Below, in pieces: positions 20,074-30,604 of a stretch of DNA of 64,000 nt. Within the stretch, counting starts at the first letter, position 1. Each line of letters begins with the position of its first letter. Both the position numbers and the translations under genes were made by a program. Where the stretch lies: positions 1 to 64,000 of the forward strand of contig NZ_OZ026449.1 in assembly GCF_964019505.1 (NCBI RefSeq). Direction: 5' to 3'. The notes beneath the pieces are model-generated. The model did no database searches. It was not told where the DNA came from and saw nothing but the letters and a program-made list of their open reading frames with translations. Source of the DNA: TIUS-1 sp964019505. GTDB lineage: Bacteria; Bacillota_I; Bacilli_A; Mycoplasmatales; Mycoplasmataceae.

Positions 20074-21550
20074 TGAACAAGAAATTGTTAGAAGAAAAAA
20101 ATATGAAGATTTAGTTTCAAAAAAAATGGATCCATTTTTGGAAGATAAGTTTGACAGAAATACAACAATCATTAATCTAAATAATGATTTTTCAAAATTT
20201 TCAAAAGAAGAACTAGAAACAAAGAAAGACAAATTTAAAGTTGCTGGAAGAATCCGTGCATTTAGAGAAGCAGGAAGTAAAGCTGCATTTGTTTTAATTC
20301 AAGATCAAGATTCAAAAATTCAAATTTATGTAAGACAAGATGTTTTAGGCGAAGAATTATTTGGTGTTTTTAAAGAATTAGACCTGGGAGATATTATTGG
20401 AATTGAAGGTACAATGATGAAAACTAAAACAGGTGAATTAACATTACGTGTTAGTTCATATGTTTTATTAACAAAAGCATTAAGACCGCTTCCAGATAAG
20501 TTCCATGGACTAACTGATGTTGAAGAAAAATACCGTAGAAGATATGTTGATTTGATAATGAACGAAGAAACAATGACTACATTTAAAAATAGAACTAAAA
20601 TAGTTAGAACACTACAAAACACACTAGATGACAAAGGATACTTTGAAGTTGAAACTCCAATATTAAATAACCTACGTGGGGGTGCTTCGGCTGCTCCGTT
20701 TTCAACATACTACAATGCACTAGACTCTGAATTCTATTTAAGAATTGCCACAGAGTTGCATTTAAAAAGATGTATAGTTGGTGGGTTTGAAGGTGTTTAT
20801 GAAATTGGTAGACTTTTCAGAAATGAAGGAATAAGCACAAGACACAACCCAGAGTTTACAACACTAGAATTGTACGTTGCATACAAGAATGTTGACTTCT
20901 TATATGATATTGCAGAAGAGATGATTAGAAAGGCCTGTATGGCCGTAAATAACACTTGTAAGATAGAATACGGTGGACACAAACTAGATTTAGACAAACC
21001 ATTCAAAAAATGACACATGGTAGACGCAATTAAAGAAATTACTGGCGTTGATTTTTGAAAAGAAATGACACATGCAAATGCAGTTGATTTAGCAAAAAAA
21101 CACAAAGTGAGAGTTGAAAAACATCACTTCAGTGTTGGACACATAATTAACTTATTCTTTGAGGAATTTGTTGAAAGCACAATTGTAGAACCTACATTTA
21201 TTTTTGGACATCCTGTTGAGATTTCTCCACTTGCTAAAAGAAATAAAAATGACCCCAGGTTCACAGATAGATTTGAATTATTTATTATTGGTAGGGAATA
21301 CGCAAATGCGTTCTCAGAATTAAATAATCCAATTGATCAATATGATAGATTCTTAGATCAAATCAAAGAAGCATCAGCCGGAAACGACGAAGCTACAGAT
21401 ATGGATATTGACTTCGTAGAGGCGCTAGAATATGGGATGCCTCCAACAGGTGGTATCGGAATTGGAATCGATAGATTAGTTATGTTATTAACTGGAAATG
21501 ATTCAATTAAAGATGTATTGCTTTTCCCTCAATTAAAAAACAAGGAATAG
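20054..21550 (+). CDS. lysS: Lysyl-tRNA synthetase, class II
   Basis: Charges tRNA-Lys. The protein is 498 aa, with an N-terminal OB-fold anticodon-binding domain (about residues 55-150), then the class II core: motif 2 with FRNEGISTRHNPEFTTLE (near 255) and motif 3 GIGIGIDRLVMLL (near 472). Trp codons at 21011 and 21056 are UGA. ATG at 20054 follows AAGAGGTAA inside the dusB tail. The next gene starts 3 bp after the stop. Confidence 0.95.
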
Positions 21551-21553
21551 TTA

Positions 21554-22555
21554 ATGAAAAAAATCAAAATAGGTTATGCCTCTAAATTAAACAACAGAGA
21601 AACAATAAACTCACTTAATGAAATTAAAGTGAGTTTATTTGCTTCTTTAATTGAAAAGTTTAATTTAACACAATTCGACAGTGGTCTTATAACAGAGAGA
21701 AAATTATGATTAAATGATGACTTTAAACTAACTCAAAGAGCAATTGATTTTGATATAAAAACTAAACATAATTTTGGTGAGCTATTAATTTCAAATAATA
21801 AATGAAGAAGATATTTTTTACACAGAAATAACTTTGCAGTTGATGAAGGTGTAATCACCGAATTTAATTGCGTAAGAAGAAATATTGAGCCTTCAAATAC
21901 AAAATCAATTATTCATAAAGAAATTGGATTCGACCAAGTTCAAAGCGAATACTCAATGGATAAAGTTAATTTTGTTATTTCTGAGATTTATAGAATTTTA
22001 AAAAAATCTGATAAACAAATTACAAGTAAGTATAAAGAGTTGTCAAATAACCACCTCTCAAAATCAATAACTTTCATAAAATACTCGCAACTTAGAAACT
22101 TGTATCCTTTACTAAACTTAAAAGAAAGAATTGACCACTTTGGTCAAGAACATGGAACATTTGTTTTAACTAACTTTATAAAAAACCAAACAGCTTCAAA
22201 AGAATTTGATCAACATTCAAATGACGTTTTTGACTTTGATACATACGTTGAATTATTTGTTTATAACAATGTAATTGAAACATCGGTCTCTCTAGCTTAT
22301 GCAAGCTATCAAGTAGGAAGAGATGTTCTAAAAAAACAAAATATAATTTCAAGAGAAGGTTGAAAATCAGAAACAGGATACAACCACTTAATTAAAAAGA
22401 ATGAATTACCAAGAACTATAACTGCTGGAATATATACAAATGCAGTTTCAATGATGATTTTAGAAAAAGAACACGTAGCAGAAGTTCATGCTTCTGTTTG
22501 AGATGATGAGTTTGTTGAAGACTGTGAAAAAAACAACATCGATATTTTTTTATAA
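21554..22555 (+). CDS. AsnA-like protein (aspartate-ammonia ligase homologue) with degenerate catalytic motifs
   Basis: The 333-aa protein matches the length of asparagine synthetase A (about 330 aa) and can be lined up with E. coli AsnA recalled from memory: NNKWRRYFL matches the SLAKWKRQTL region, IDHFGQEHGTFVLTNF matches the central strand, and the LPRTITAGI and AEVHASVWDDEF regions match the C-terminus. The class II motif 3 GGGIGQSRL, whose Arg contacts ATP, reads TAGIYTNAV here, with no Arg, and the F-E-L-S-S segment is also changed. It may be an inactive or repurposed AsnA. It starts 3 bp after lysS and is probably co-transcribed. Family confidence is good, function uncertain. Confidence 0.65.
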
Positions 22556-22562
22556 TTAATAG

Positions 22563-22568
22563 TATAAT
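22563..22568 (+). promoter_or_regulatory. Likely -10 box of rpsF operon
   Basis: TATAAT at 22563-22568 directly follows the AsnA-like gene, about 30 bp before the structured rpsF leader. Confidence 0.5.
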
Positions 22569-22601
22569 ATTTTTTAAGAGTTAATTATTTTACGTAGTTA
22601 A

Positions 22602-22635
22602 CTCCTTGCCGCTTTAGGCCAAAGACCATAAGGAG
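22602..22635 (+). promoter_or_regulatory. S6:S18-type autoregulatory leader of rpsF-ssb-rpsR
   Basis: CTCCTT (22602-22607) pairs with AAGGAG (22630-22635), sequestering the Shine-Dalgarno of rpsF. Inside, GCC (22608-22610) and GGC (22617-22619) flank a small loop. A CCG trinucleotide (22609-22611) lies at the stem junction, as in the known S6:S18 mRNA motif that mimics the 16S site. This predicts translational repression by the S6-S18 complex, both partners of which are encoded in this operon. Confidence 0.65.
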
Positions 22636-22641
22636 AAAGTT

Positions 22642-23253
22642 ATGAAAAGAAAATATGAAGTAATGTACATTTTAGATCAAGGTACACCAAACGTAGAAGA
22701 ATTAAGAACTAAACTTGAAAACATTTTAAAAGTGGACGGTGGTAAAATCATCGAAGCTGAAGATTGAGGTATCAAAAAATTTGCATACATAATCAATAAA
22801 AAAGAACAAGGTAGATACATCGTAGTAATAGCAGAAACAAATTCAGACAATATTTTGGAATTCCACCGTATTGCTAAAATTGATAGAAACGTTATTAGAA
22901 CAATGGCAATTAATACTGAAAGTGAAAAAAATTACATTCAAACAACTAAACTGTCAAAAACAGATGTTGCAAAAATGATGGACGATATGAAAAAAGCATA
23001 TGATGCTAAAAAAATCGAACGTTACAATAAATTTAATGCAGCAAATGCTGACGGATCAACACCTGCATACGATCCAACAAGAAGACCATATGCAAAACCT
23101 GATTGAAAATCAACACCAAAACCTGATTGAAAATCAACACCAAAAACAGATGCTGCAAAACCTGCAACAACTGATGCTAAACCAGCTGCAACAACAACTG
23201 CTAAACCGGAGCCAAAAAAGGAAGCTGTAAAAACACCAGCTCCTAAAAAATAA
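22642..23253 (+). CDS. rpsF: 30S ribosomal protein S6 with long C-terminal extension
   Basis: Small-subunit platform protein that binds 16S rRNA with S18. The normal S6 fold occupies roughly residues 1-100. The 203-aa product then continues for about 100 residues of charged, Ala/Pro/Thr/Lys-rich low-complexity sequence, including two exact copies of PDWKSTPK (24-bp direct repeats at 23098-23121 and 23122-23145) in which Trp is UGA. ATG at 22642 has AAGGAG upstream, within the leader stem. ssb starts 4 bp after the stop with no ribosome site, so coupling is likely. Confidence 0.93.
23098..23145 (+). repeat. Two exact 24-bp direct repeats in the rpsF tail
   Basis: The 24-bp unit beginning CCTGATTGAAAATC occurs twice back to back, encoding PDWKSTPK twice in the disordered extension of S6. 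Confidence 0.8.
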
Positions 23254-23257
23254 TTAA

Positions 23258-23686
23258 ATGAATTCAGTTAATTTAATCGGAAGAATTACAAAAGATATTG
23301 AATTAAAATCAACATCTAATTCAAAACCGTATACTCAATTTACACTTGCTGTAGATGACTTCTTCGGTGGAGAAAGACAAACTCAATTTATTTCATGTAT
23401 TGCTTGAAATAAACAAGCAGAAAACATGGCAAGGTTTTTAAAAAAAGGATCTCAAATAGCTGTTGAGGGATCAATCAATGTAAGAACAGAAAATAAAAAT
23501 GGACAATACACAACATACACAAGTGTGAATGTTTCAAAAGTTACATTTTTAGAATCAGCAAACAGTGGTTCACAATCTCAAAAAAGTTCACAATCAAGAA
23601 CATTAAATAACTATGGTTATGATTTGGTTGAAGAAAAAAATGAGACTCCAGCTGTAAATAACGATTCAATTTTATGAGAGGATTAG
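23258..23686 (+). CDS. ssb: Single-stranded DNA-binding protein
   Basis: OB-fold protein that coats ssDNA in replication and repair. The protein is 142 aa, with a clear N-terminal OB domain (MNSVNLIGRITKDIEL) up to about residue 105 and a Ser/Gln/Asn-rich linker. The frame continues through a UGA Trp to end in SILWED, rather than the usual DDIPF-like acidic hydrophobic tip that recruits partners. It sits between rpsF and rpsR as in most Firmicutes. Confidence 0.93.
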
Positions 23687-23689
23687 AAT

Positions 23690-23911
23690 ATGAAAAAAAT
23701 CATTAAAAGAAAAAAGGTCAATTTTTTCGCAAAGAACAATATTGATTACATCGACTATAAAGATGTTGAATTATTAAAAAGATTCATATCTAAAACAGGA
23801 CAAATGTTACCAAGACGTGTTACTGGTACTTCACCAAAACACCAAAGAGCATTAGCAACTGCAGTCAAAAGAGCTAGAATAATGGGATTACTACCTTTTA
23901 TCGTTCAATAA
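23690..23911 (+). CDS. rpsR: 30S ribosomal protein S18
   Basis: Partner of S6 in the small-subunit platform. The protein is 73 aa, with the typical basic C-terminal half (PRRVTGTSPKHQRALATAVKRARIMGLLPF). It starts 3 bp after ssb behind GAGG and is followed by a terminator. Confidence 0.96.
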   Translation: MKKIIKRKKVNFFAKNNIDYIDYKDVELLKRFISKTGQMLPRRVTGTSPKHQRALATAVKRARIMGLLPFIVQ

Positions 23912-23913
23912 GA

Positions 23914-23938
23914 AAAACGGAATATTTCCGTTTTTTTA
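23914..23938 (+). terminator. Terminator of rpsF-ssb-rpsR operon
   Basis: AAAACGGAA (23914-23922) and TTCCGTTTT form a compact stem, followed by T; it begins 2 bp after the rpsR stop. Confidence 0.85.
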
Positions 23939-23964
23939 TTTCAAGTAATTAAACGTCTTGTTGA

Positions 23965-23970
23965 TATAAT
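23965..23970 (+). promoter_or_regulatory. Likely -10 box of rplI-dnaB
   Basis: TATAAT at 23965-23970, 24 bp before the rplI start and after the rpsR terminator, with ATTCGAGG as ribosome site. Confidence 0.5.
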
Positions 23971-23994
23971 AAGAATAATTAATTCGAGGTATAC

Positions 23995-24435
23995 ATGAAA
24001 GTAATTTTATTAGTTGACGTAAAAAATGTTGGTAAGAAAAATGAAATCAAAGAAGTGTCTGATGGTTATGCAAGAAATCAATTAATTCCAAAAAACTTGG
24101 CAATGCCTGCAACTGCATTTAACATTGAAAAAAGAAAAAGAAACCAAATTGAAGATGATAAAAATAATGATATCGAAATCAAAATTGCAAATGAATTAAA
24201 AGATAAAATTGAAGATCTAAATATTATTTTGTATTTGAAAGTGAATAACGGAATGGCACAAGGTGCCATCACATCATCTGCAATTTTAAGTGAGTTAAAT
24301 AAGAATAATATTTCAATTACTAAAAAAGCATTTGTTGAAAAAATAAACTTTAGATCAACTGGTAATAAAGAGGTGGTTTGCAAATTAAGTCACGGTATTA
24401 AAGCAATACTAAAAATAACAATTGAGGAGAAATAA
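23995..24435 (+). CDS. rplI: 50S ribosomal protein L9
   Basis: Large-subunit protein with two globular domains joined by a long helix. The protein is 146 aa, with the N-terminal signature VKNVGKKNEIKEVSDGYARNQLIP and a charged linker helix (residues about 42-75). dnaB begins 2 bp after the stop, the same rplI-dnaB order as in many Firmicutes. Confidence 0.95.
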   Translation: MKVILLVDVKNVGKKNEIKEVSDGYARNQLIPKNLAMPATAFNIEKRKRNQIEDDKNNDIEIKIANELKDKIEDLNIILYLKVNNGMAQGAITSSAILSELNKNNISITKKAFVEKINFRSTGNKEVVCKLSHGIKAILKITIEEK

Positions 24436-24437
24436 CA

Positions 24438-25754
24438 ATGAACAACAAAGAAATGTTAGAGCGTGTAGAAGCTGACCTGTTAGCTATGGCACTAAACTCA
24501 GAGACAGTTGCATACGAAGTTATTTCTAACCTTGCTAAAGGTGATTTTTCAACAGAGAGACATGCAATAATTTTTGAAGCAATATCTGATCTTGTAAGTA
24601 AGAACACAGTTGTGTCTACGACACAAATTGCAGAACATCTTGAAACAAGTAAGAAACTAGAGGTTATTGGTGGAAGACCAGCACTTTATGACATCACAAC
24701 ACTTTACTTTACTGATGAAGGTTATGGAGACTTATTAGAGGTTGTAATGAAACACTCTAAAGGTAGACAACTAGATAAAATAATTGAAGGTATAAAAAAT
24801 AAAAGAATTGAAGGTGGATACATTGATCAAATAATTTCTGAAGCACAAGAAAATATTTTAAACATTAATATAACATCAAAAAAAGATGAACCAGAAAGTG
24901 TTAAAGATATCCTTGGTGATGTTATAAAGCATATGCAAGAGTTGGCTGAAAGATCAACAAACAAAATTACGGGTGTTGATACTGGATTTAGTGAACTAAA
25001 CAAAATCACAGATGGATGACAAAAATCAGATTTAGTAATTCTAGCAGCTAGACCATCAATGGGTAAAACGGCTTTTGCGCTAAACCTTGCGTTTAACGCG
25101 TCTGATAAAATGAGAAAAGAAAAAGGTGGAGTAGCCTTCTTTTCACTTGAGATGCCCAAAGAACAATTGGTCCAAAGAATGATTTCATCAGTTGGTGGAA
25201 TTGATGGAACACAAATTAGAAATGCAAGAAATGTAAACTGAGCAAACATAACTGATGCTTCAGATATCTTAAGAGAACAAAACATTATTATTGATGACAC
25301 GGCTTCAATTAATGTTTTACAAATTCAATCAAAACTGAGAAAAATGAAACATGAAAATAATATCAAAATTGCATTCATTGACTACCTACAATTAATAAAC
25401 TCAATCAACCCAAACCCAAGTGGTCGTCAACAAGAAGTTTCTGAAATTTCAAGACAACTAAAAACAATTGCGCGTACACTTGAAATACCAATTATTTGTC
25501 TATCACAACTATCACGTTCAGTTGAAAAGAGAGAAGACAAAACACCTATGATGAGTGACTTAAGAGATTCAGGAGCGATCGAACAGGATGCTGATATCAT
25601 TATGTTTTTATACCGTGAAGCGTATTATAAAAAAGAAGAACAAGAAAGTACAAACACTGATGTCATTATTGCAAAACACCGTAATGGTGCTATCGGAACA
25701 GTGTCACTAGAATTCATTAAAACATTTGGTAAATTTGAAAATAAAAAAATGTAA
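24438..25754 (+). CDS. dnaB: Replicative DNA helicase
   Basis: Hexameric helicase that unwinds the fork. The protein is 438 aa: N-terminal DnaB domain (about residues 1-110), linker, and RecA-like C-terminal domain with Walker A ARPSMGKT (near 204), Walker B IAFIDYLQLI (near 310) and the arginine-finger region. Trp codons at 25017 and 25239 are UGA. Its ribosome site GAGGAG lies in the rplI tail. A TATAAT for the next gene overlaps the end. Confidence 0.94.
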
Positions 25755-25786
25755 TATATAATTAATAAAATAAACGAGGAATATAC

Positions 25787-26899
25787 ATGAGAAAGTTATT
25801 AGCATTAATTGGTGCAATTACACTAACAACAACCATTGGTGCAGTAACTGTAGTATCATGTGGTATGAAAACTTTACCAATTGACCTTTTTATTGGCGAC
25901 GAAAATATCGGTGATAAAGAAACTGGTAAAAAATATTGAGGTGAGCCCCAAAAAACAATGATTAGTTTGTTGGAGTTTTTAACATTTAACGAAGCTAAAT
26001 ATAACCACAACGACGCTAAATTAAAAAAGGTTTATGAAACATTTGGTGAAGAAGTTAAAACTCAAAACTTATATGAAATTTCTAAAACTCAAGATGAAGA
26101 CTTATATGGAAGATTAACTTCAAAAAACAATGATGGATTTAAAGAGATTAAAATGACAAACGAGTTTAAAGAACTTGATGCAAAAACTAAAATGAGATTC
26201 ACACTTATTACCGAAGTAAGTAAAGACGGTAATTTACAAGAACCAAGCTTAACACCTACAAAAACATATGAAAACTATAAAGCGGCATTCGATGATGAAA
26301 GTATTTGAAATCACGATAACAAAGATAAGCCTGAAGAAGAATTCAAAAGTAAAAATAGAGAAAAATTTGAAGAGGCAATAAAAACTCTTGAAGAAAAAAA
26401 AGTCATAGGTGATTCTCTGCCATATTCAAAAGACACTACAATAAAAATAATAGATAAACCGACAGAGGGTGAAAACACATCTGTATTTAATACTGAACCG
26501 ACTTTGACGTACATAAAATCAACAGAAGAAAATAAAGATTCTAAATATGGCGTTAGTTTAATGGACTCATTTGTAGTCGGTGAAATACCTGGTGGCTCAC
26601 TTAATTTTGAAATCAAATATGGTGACTTAAATAATCTTGAAAATGATGAAACAATAAAAATTAAAGCAGCTGGTATAAAAACAGTTTGAATGCCAAGCAC
26701 AGCTACTACAAAAGAAACAACAGAAGAAATTGAAGTGGATGGCAAGAAAATAAAACAAACAACAAGAACAAGTCTATATTATTGAGTTCCTTATTTATTT
26801 GGTGGATTCACATTTGCAAATAATCCCAAAGATTTTAGTGGAAGTAAAAATATGTTTGACGATATCAAAATAACACTTGAAACAGAAACAACAAATTAA
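25787..26899 (+). CDS. Predicted surface lipoprotein, unknown function
   Basis: Secreted lipoprotein of 370 aa: a short basic start, a hydrophobic stretch and lipobox V-V-S-C-G with the acylated Cys at residue 25. The mature protein is acidic and Lys-rich, has a Lys-Glu-rich central segment (about residues 180-215), and carries no domain I recognise. Its Trp codons are UGA. ACGAGG precedes the ATG, and TATAAT-like boxes lie at the dnaB end. A palindromic terminator follows. It would be processed by Lgt, two copies of which lie in this window. Confidence 0.8.
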
Positions 26900-26906
26900 T
26901 ACTTTA

Positions 26907-26935
26907 AAATAATAGCAATTGCTATTATTTTTTTT
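26907..26935 (+). terminator. Perfectly palindromic terminator after lipoprotein gene
   Basis: A 24-bp perfect palindrome (26907-26930) centred on CAATTG is followed by more T; it starts 7 bp after the stop. Confidence 0.8.
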
Positions 26936-26947
26936 ATTGGAGAAGTT

Positions 26948-27583
26948 ATGAATAAAGAATGAAATTATTTTGTAGGACAAGAACTTGTTGACGAGATTAG
27001 TCAAGTTCAATCTAAAATAAAAACTGATTATTTTCCAACATCAAATGATCTACTTACTATTTTTAAATTATCAAAACCTGAAGATGTTAAAGTTGTGATA
27101 ATTGGTCAAGATCCATATCACAACGTTGGACAAGCAAACGGAATTGCGTTCAGTGTAAACAATGGAATAAAAACCCCACCAAGTTTAAAAAATATATTTA
27201 AAGAATTAAAAGACGATCTAGGAATTGATCACTTTGATAACAATGATTTGTCTAATTGAGTTAGACAAGGTGTTTTTCTGATAAATACAATTTGAACCGT
27301 CGAACCACATAAACCTAACTCACACAAAGAATTGGGTTGAGAAAAAATAACAATTAGTATTTTAGAAAAATTAAATAAATCAAATCCAAATATAGTTTAT
27401 TGCTTATGGGGAAATAGTTCACAAAAGGTTTTTGATAAGTTAGAATTTAAAACAAACAATGTAATAAAATCCCATCACCCATCACCATTAAGTTATAGAG
27501 GTTTCAAAGGGTCAAAACCATTTTCAAAAATCAATTCATTGTTAGCGGAAATAGGTGAAAACCCAATTGATTTTGAAAAATAG
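26948..27583 (+). CDS. ung: Uracil-DNA glycosylase
   Basis: Excises uracil from DNA. The protein is 211 aa, with the water-activating motif GQDPYHNVGQANGIAFSV (near residue 59; catalytic Asp in GQDPYH) and the C-terminal HPSPLS loop with catalytic His (near 178). At least six Trp are UGA, so the gene is invisible to standard-code ORF calling; one Trp (YCLWGNSS) is UGG. ATG at 26948 follows TTGGAGAAG. The DNA repair role is assigned from motifs alone and is secure. Confidence 0.94.
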
Positions 27584-27648
27584 AATTATTAATAAATAAG
27601 GTTTTCCTATAATAATTTAGTAAAATATAAGCAAAAGAGGACGACACA

Positions 27649-28587
27649 ATGTTAAGCAATTTAACAGACTTCAAACACTACTTATTAGAAGGTTCTAATT
27701 TAGCTATCGCTATTTCAATATTGATTGGAATTGTTGCGCTTTTTTATGTCTTGTATAACTGAGGATCATATGTATTTTTAAAAGAAAGATATCACGGTAT
27801 TAGGTTCTCAACAAAAAACATAACAGGAATGACTATGCTTATTGCAGTAAGTGTAAGTGTTACTATTGTTATTTGTATGACTGTTCCGATTGCGGTACTT
27901 CCTCCAATTAGAATTGCTATTGAAGGTATTCTGGTAAAGATGTCTGGATTCATTTTTGGTCCAGTCATCGGTTTAATTATTGGTGGAATTACAGAACTAT
28001 TAGTAATGATTTTTGTTCCCTCATACATTCACCCAGCATACATTATTTTAATGTTAGCTTATGGTTTTTTTGGTGGAGTTGCTTCTTCATTCATGAGAGC
28101 TTCAAAAGGTAACTACTGAATATCATTTGGAATAATTAATGTTTTCTTATTAATGTTTGCAGGAGTTATATTGTTTATCTATGGTGGAGAGGCACCACTT
28201 GGGTTAGATGCAAATGGTCTACCGATTCCAATTGAAATTTTGAAATGACAATTGGAAGCTAAATATTTTGCAATCATATTTGCAATAATGATTGTGTCAG
28301 TTGCTGTTGGTACCTGAATACTTGTTCTAACATTGCATTTCAAGAAAAAGTCTAAAACACTTAATGTTTTAGTTCCCATATTATTGTTAACCATATCTTC
28401 GGAATTTGTAATAACCATATTAATAAGTCCGTGGGGTGAGGCCAACCTATTTGGAGTAGGCGACACCGGTTATTCAGCGATGGTAGTTGGACGTTTAGTT
28501 CAAGCTCCGTTTAAAATAGCGTTCAACACTGTTGTGTTATATACAACATATAAAATTATCGGGCCACTTGTAAAAAGGGACTTTTAA
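27649..28587 (+). CDS. ECF transporter S component (vitamin-binding membrane protein, FolT-like)
   Basis: Multi-spanning membrane protein of 312 aa with six or more hydrophobic segments. The region PIAVLPPIRIAIEGILVKMSG followed by FGPVIGLIIGGITELL resembles the substrate-binding S components of energy-coupling factor transporters of the folate family. The shared EcfA-EcfA-EcfT module is not in this window. ATG at 27649 follows AAGAGG, with TATAAT upstream. The vitamin carried cannot be assigned from sequence alone; folate is a guess. Confidence 0.7.
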
Positions 28588-28592
28588 TTTCT

Positions 28593-29885
28593 ATGAAAAT
28601 ATTTGACTCGAGATCAAATGAAAAAGTTGACCTAAAAAATAAAACAATAAAAATATATACTTGTGGACCTACAGTTTATTCAAACATTCATATAGGTAAT
28701 GCAAGACCAATATTACTAACTGATGTACTAGTTAGATTTTTAAATTACCAAAATATTGAAGTCGATTACATGATGAACATTACTGATATCGATGACAAGA
28801 TAATTAACAAAGCAATCGCTGAAAATAAAACTGAATTCGAAATAACAGAAAAATATATAAAAGAGTTTAATGAAGATTTATATTCTTTGAATATCATCAA
28901 ACCAAATCGTATGATTAAAATTTCTGAAGAAATTCCCACAATTGAATCTTTCATTAAAAAATTAGTAGATAGCAAAAAAGCATATATTAAAAATGGAAGT
29001 GTATATTTTGATTTAAAAAACAACTTAGATACATACGGATCAATTTCAAAACAAAAAATTGATCAATTAATTTCAGATGATAGTTTATCTGAAAAAAATG
29101 ATCCACTCGACTTTGCACTATGAAAATCAACTGAAGTTGGTTTAAATTGAGAAACACAATTTTGTAAAGGAAGACCGGGGTGACATACTGAGTGTGTAGC
29201 TTTGGTTGACAAATACTTTAAAAAAGAGTTAGATGTACATGTTGGGGGAATTGATCTAAAGTTCCCTCATCATGAGAATGAACGTATTCAATTCTTTGGA
29301 ATGTATCAATTAGAACTTTCGAAGATATGAATGCACAATGGGTCATTAAATGTCAATAAAGAAAAAATGTCTAAGTCACTTGGTAACATTGTGAACCTTA
29401 GAGATTTTTTAAAATCAAATTCAACAAATGTTTTAAGATTATTAATGCTAAAAACAAACTATTCAAACCCACTATCAATTACTGATAAGGACATTGAAGA
29501 TGCAAACAAATGAATTGCAAAAGTAACAAATACAATAAAACAATCAATTATTAATGAAAACTTAGAATTAATAAATGAAACAAGTTCAGACTATATAAAT
29601 GAGTTTGAAAGTTTTATGAACGACAATTTAAATACTGGACAAGTAATTACTCTTGTAGATAAAATTGTGAAAGAGATTAATTCCGAAATATCAAATAAAG
29701 AATTTAGTGATTTGTACAAACAATTAGTAAAAATATTAGAAGTATTAGGAATAGAAATTAAATTAATAACTATTAGCAATGTAGAAATCAAGCTATTAAA
29801 GAAATGAAAAAATCACATAAGTGAAAAACAATTTAAAGAAGCAGATGAAATAAGAAATGAACTAACAAGAATTGGGGTATTGTAA
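28593..29885 (+). CDS. cysS: Cysteinyl-tRNA synthetase
   Basis: Class I synthetase for tRNA-Cys. The protein is 430 aa, with a HIGH-type motif in TVYSNIHIGNARP (near residue 35), zinc-site residues (CGPTVYS Cys near 25, and a C-H-H-E region about 200-235), and KMSKS (EKMSKSLGN near 258). Many Trp are UGA. It starts 5 bp after the ECF gene without a strong ribosome site and ends on the first base of rlmB. Confidence 0.94.
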
Positions 29886-30604
29886 TGAAAGACTTTTTAT
29901 ATGGAAGAAAACCTGTATTTAATATTTTACAAAACAGTCCCGAGATTGTTATCTCAGTTTATATTCAAGATTCAATTAGCCTTTCAAAAAGTGAAACAGA
30001 AATTTTAAATACACTTAAAGTATCTGTTACAAAACTTCCGAGAAGAAAAATGGATGATATAACTTTAGAAAATCACCAAGGGATTATTTGCGAAGTCAAA
30101 GAATTTCAATATACACATTTTGGTGATGTTGGTAAAAATATTGATAAGTACAATACGATACTATGTTTGGATAAGATCCAAGACCCCCACAATATGGGCG
30201 CAATCATAAGGAGTGCAACGTTATTTGGTGTTGATCTAATATTGATGCTAGATCATGATCAAGTCGCAATAAATGCAACTGTTTTCAAAACATCTGCAGG
30301 TACACTTTTTAAAACTAAAATTGCTCGTGTATCAAATTTATCAAATGCAATTGAGCAGTTGAAAAAAAACGGATATTGAATTTATTGTTCAGCTTTAGCA
30401 GATGATTCTGTTGAAATTGACCAAATTAAATTTGATACCAAATCTGTAATTATTGTTGGTAACGAAGGAGAAGGCGTGAGCAAGAAAATTCAAAACATCT
30501 CAGATTACAAATTCAAAATAGAAACAAAAAATATAATTGACTCATTAAACGTATCTGTTGCTACAGGAATCATTTTGCATTCTCTGAGCAAGAGTCGTGG
30601 ATAA
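29885..30604 (+). CDS. rlmB: TrmH-family 23S rRNA 2'-O-methyltransferase
   Basis: SPOUT-fold methyltransferase of 239 aa, expected to methylate a guanosine of 23S rRNA. All three SpoU motifs are present: motif 1 DPHNMGAIIRSA (near residue 100), motif 2 VGNEGEGVS (near 191) and motif 3 SLNVSVATGI (near 221). An N-terminal L30e-like substrate-binding domain precedes them. It starts in the cysS stop (TAATG). The cysS-rlmB-sigH-rpmG-secE-nusG order mirrors Bacillus. Confidence 0.92.

Noticed and set aside
23000..23230. Gln/Leu-rich reading frame overlapping the rpsF tail
   Set aside because: It is the +1 frame of the repetitive S6 extension and has no ribosome site of its own.
27584..27648. Possible vitamin riboswitch ahead of the ECF S component
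   Set aside because: The gap is only 65 bp, AT-rich, with a TATAAT and no visible conserved aptamer or hairpin.
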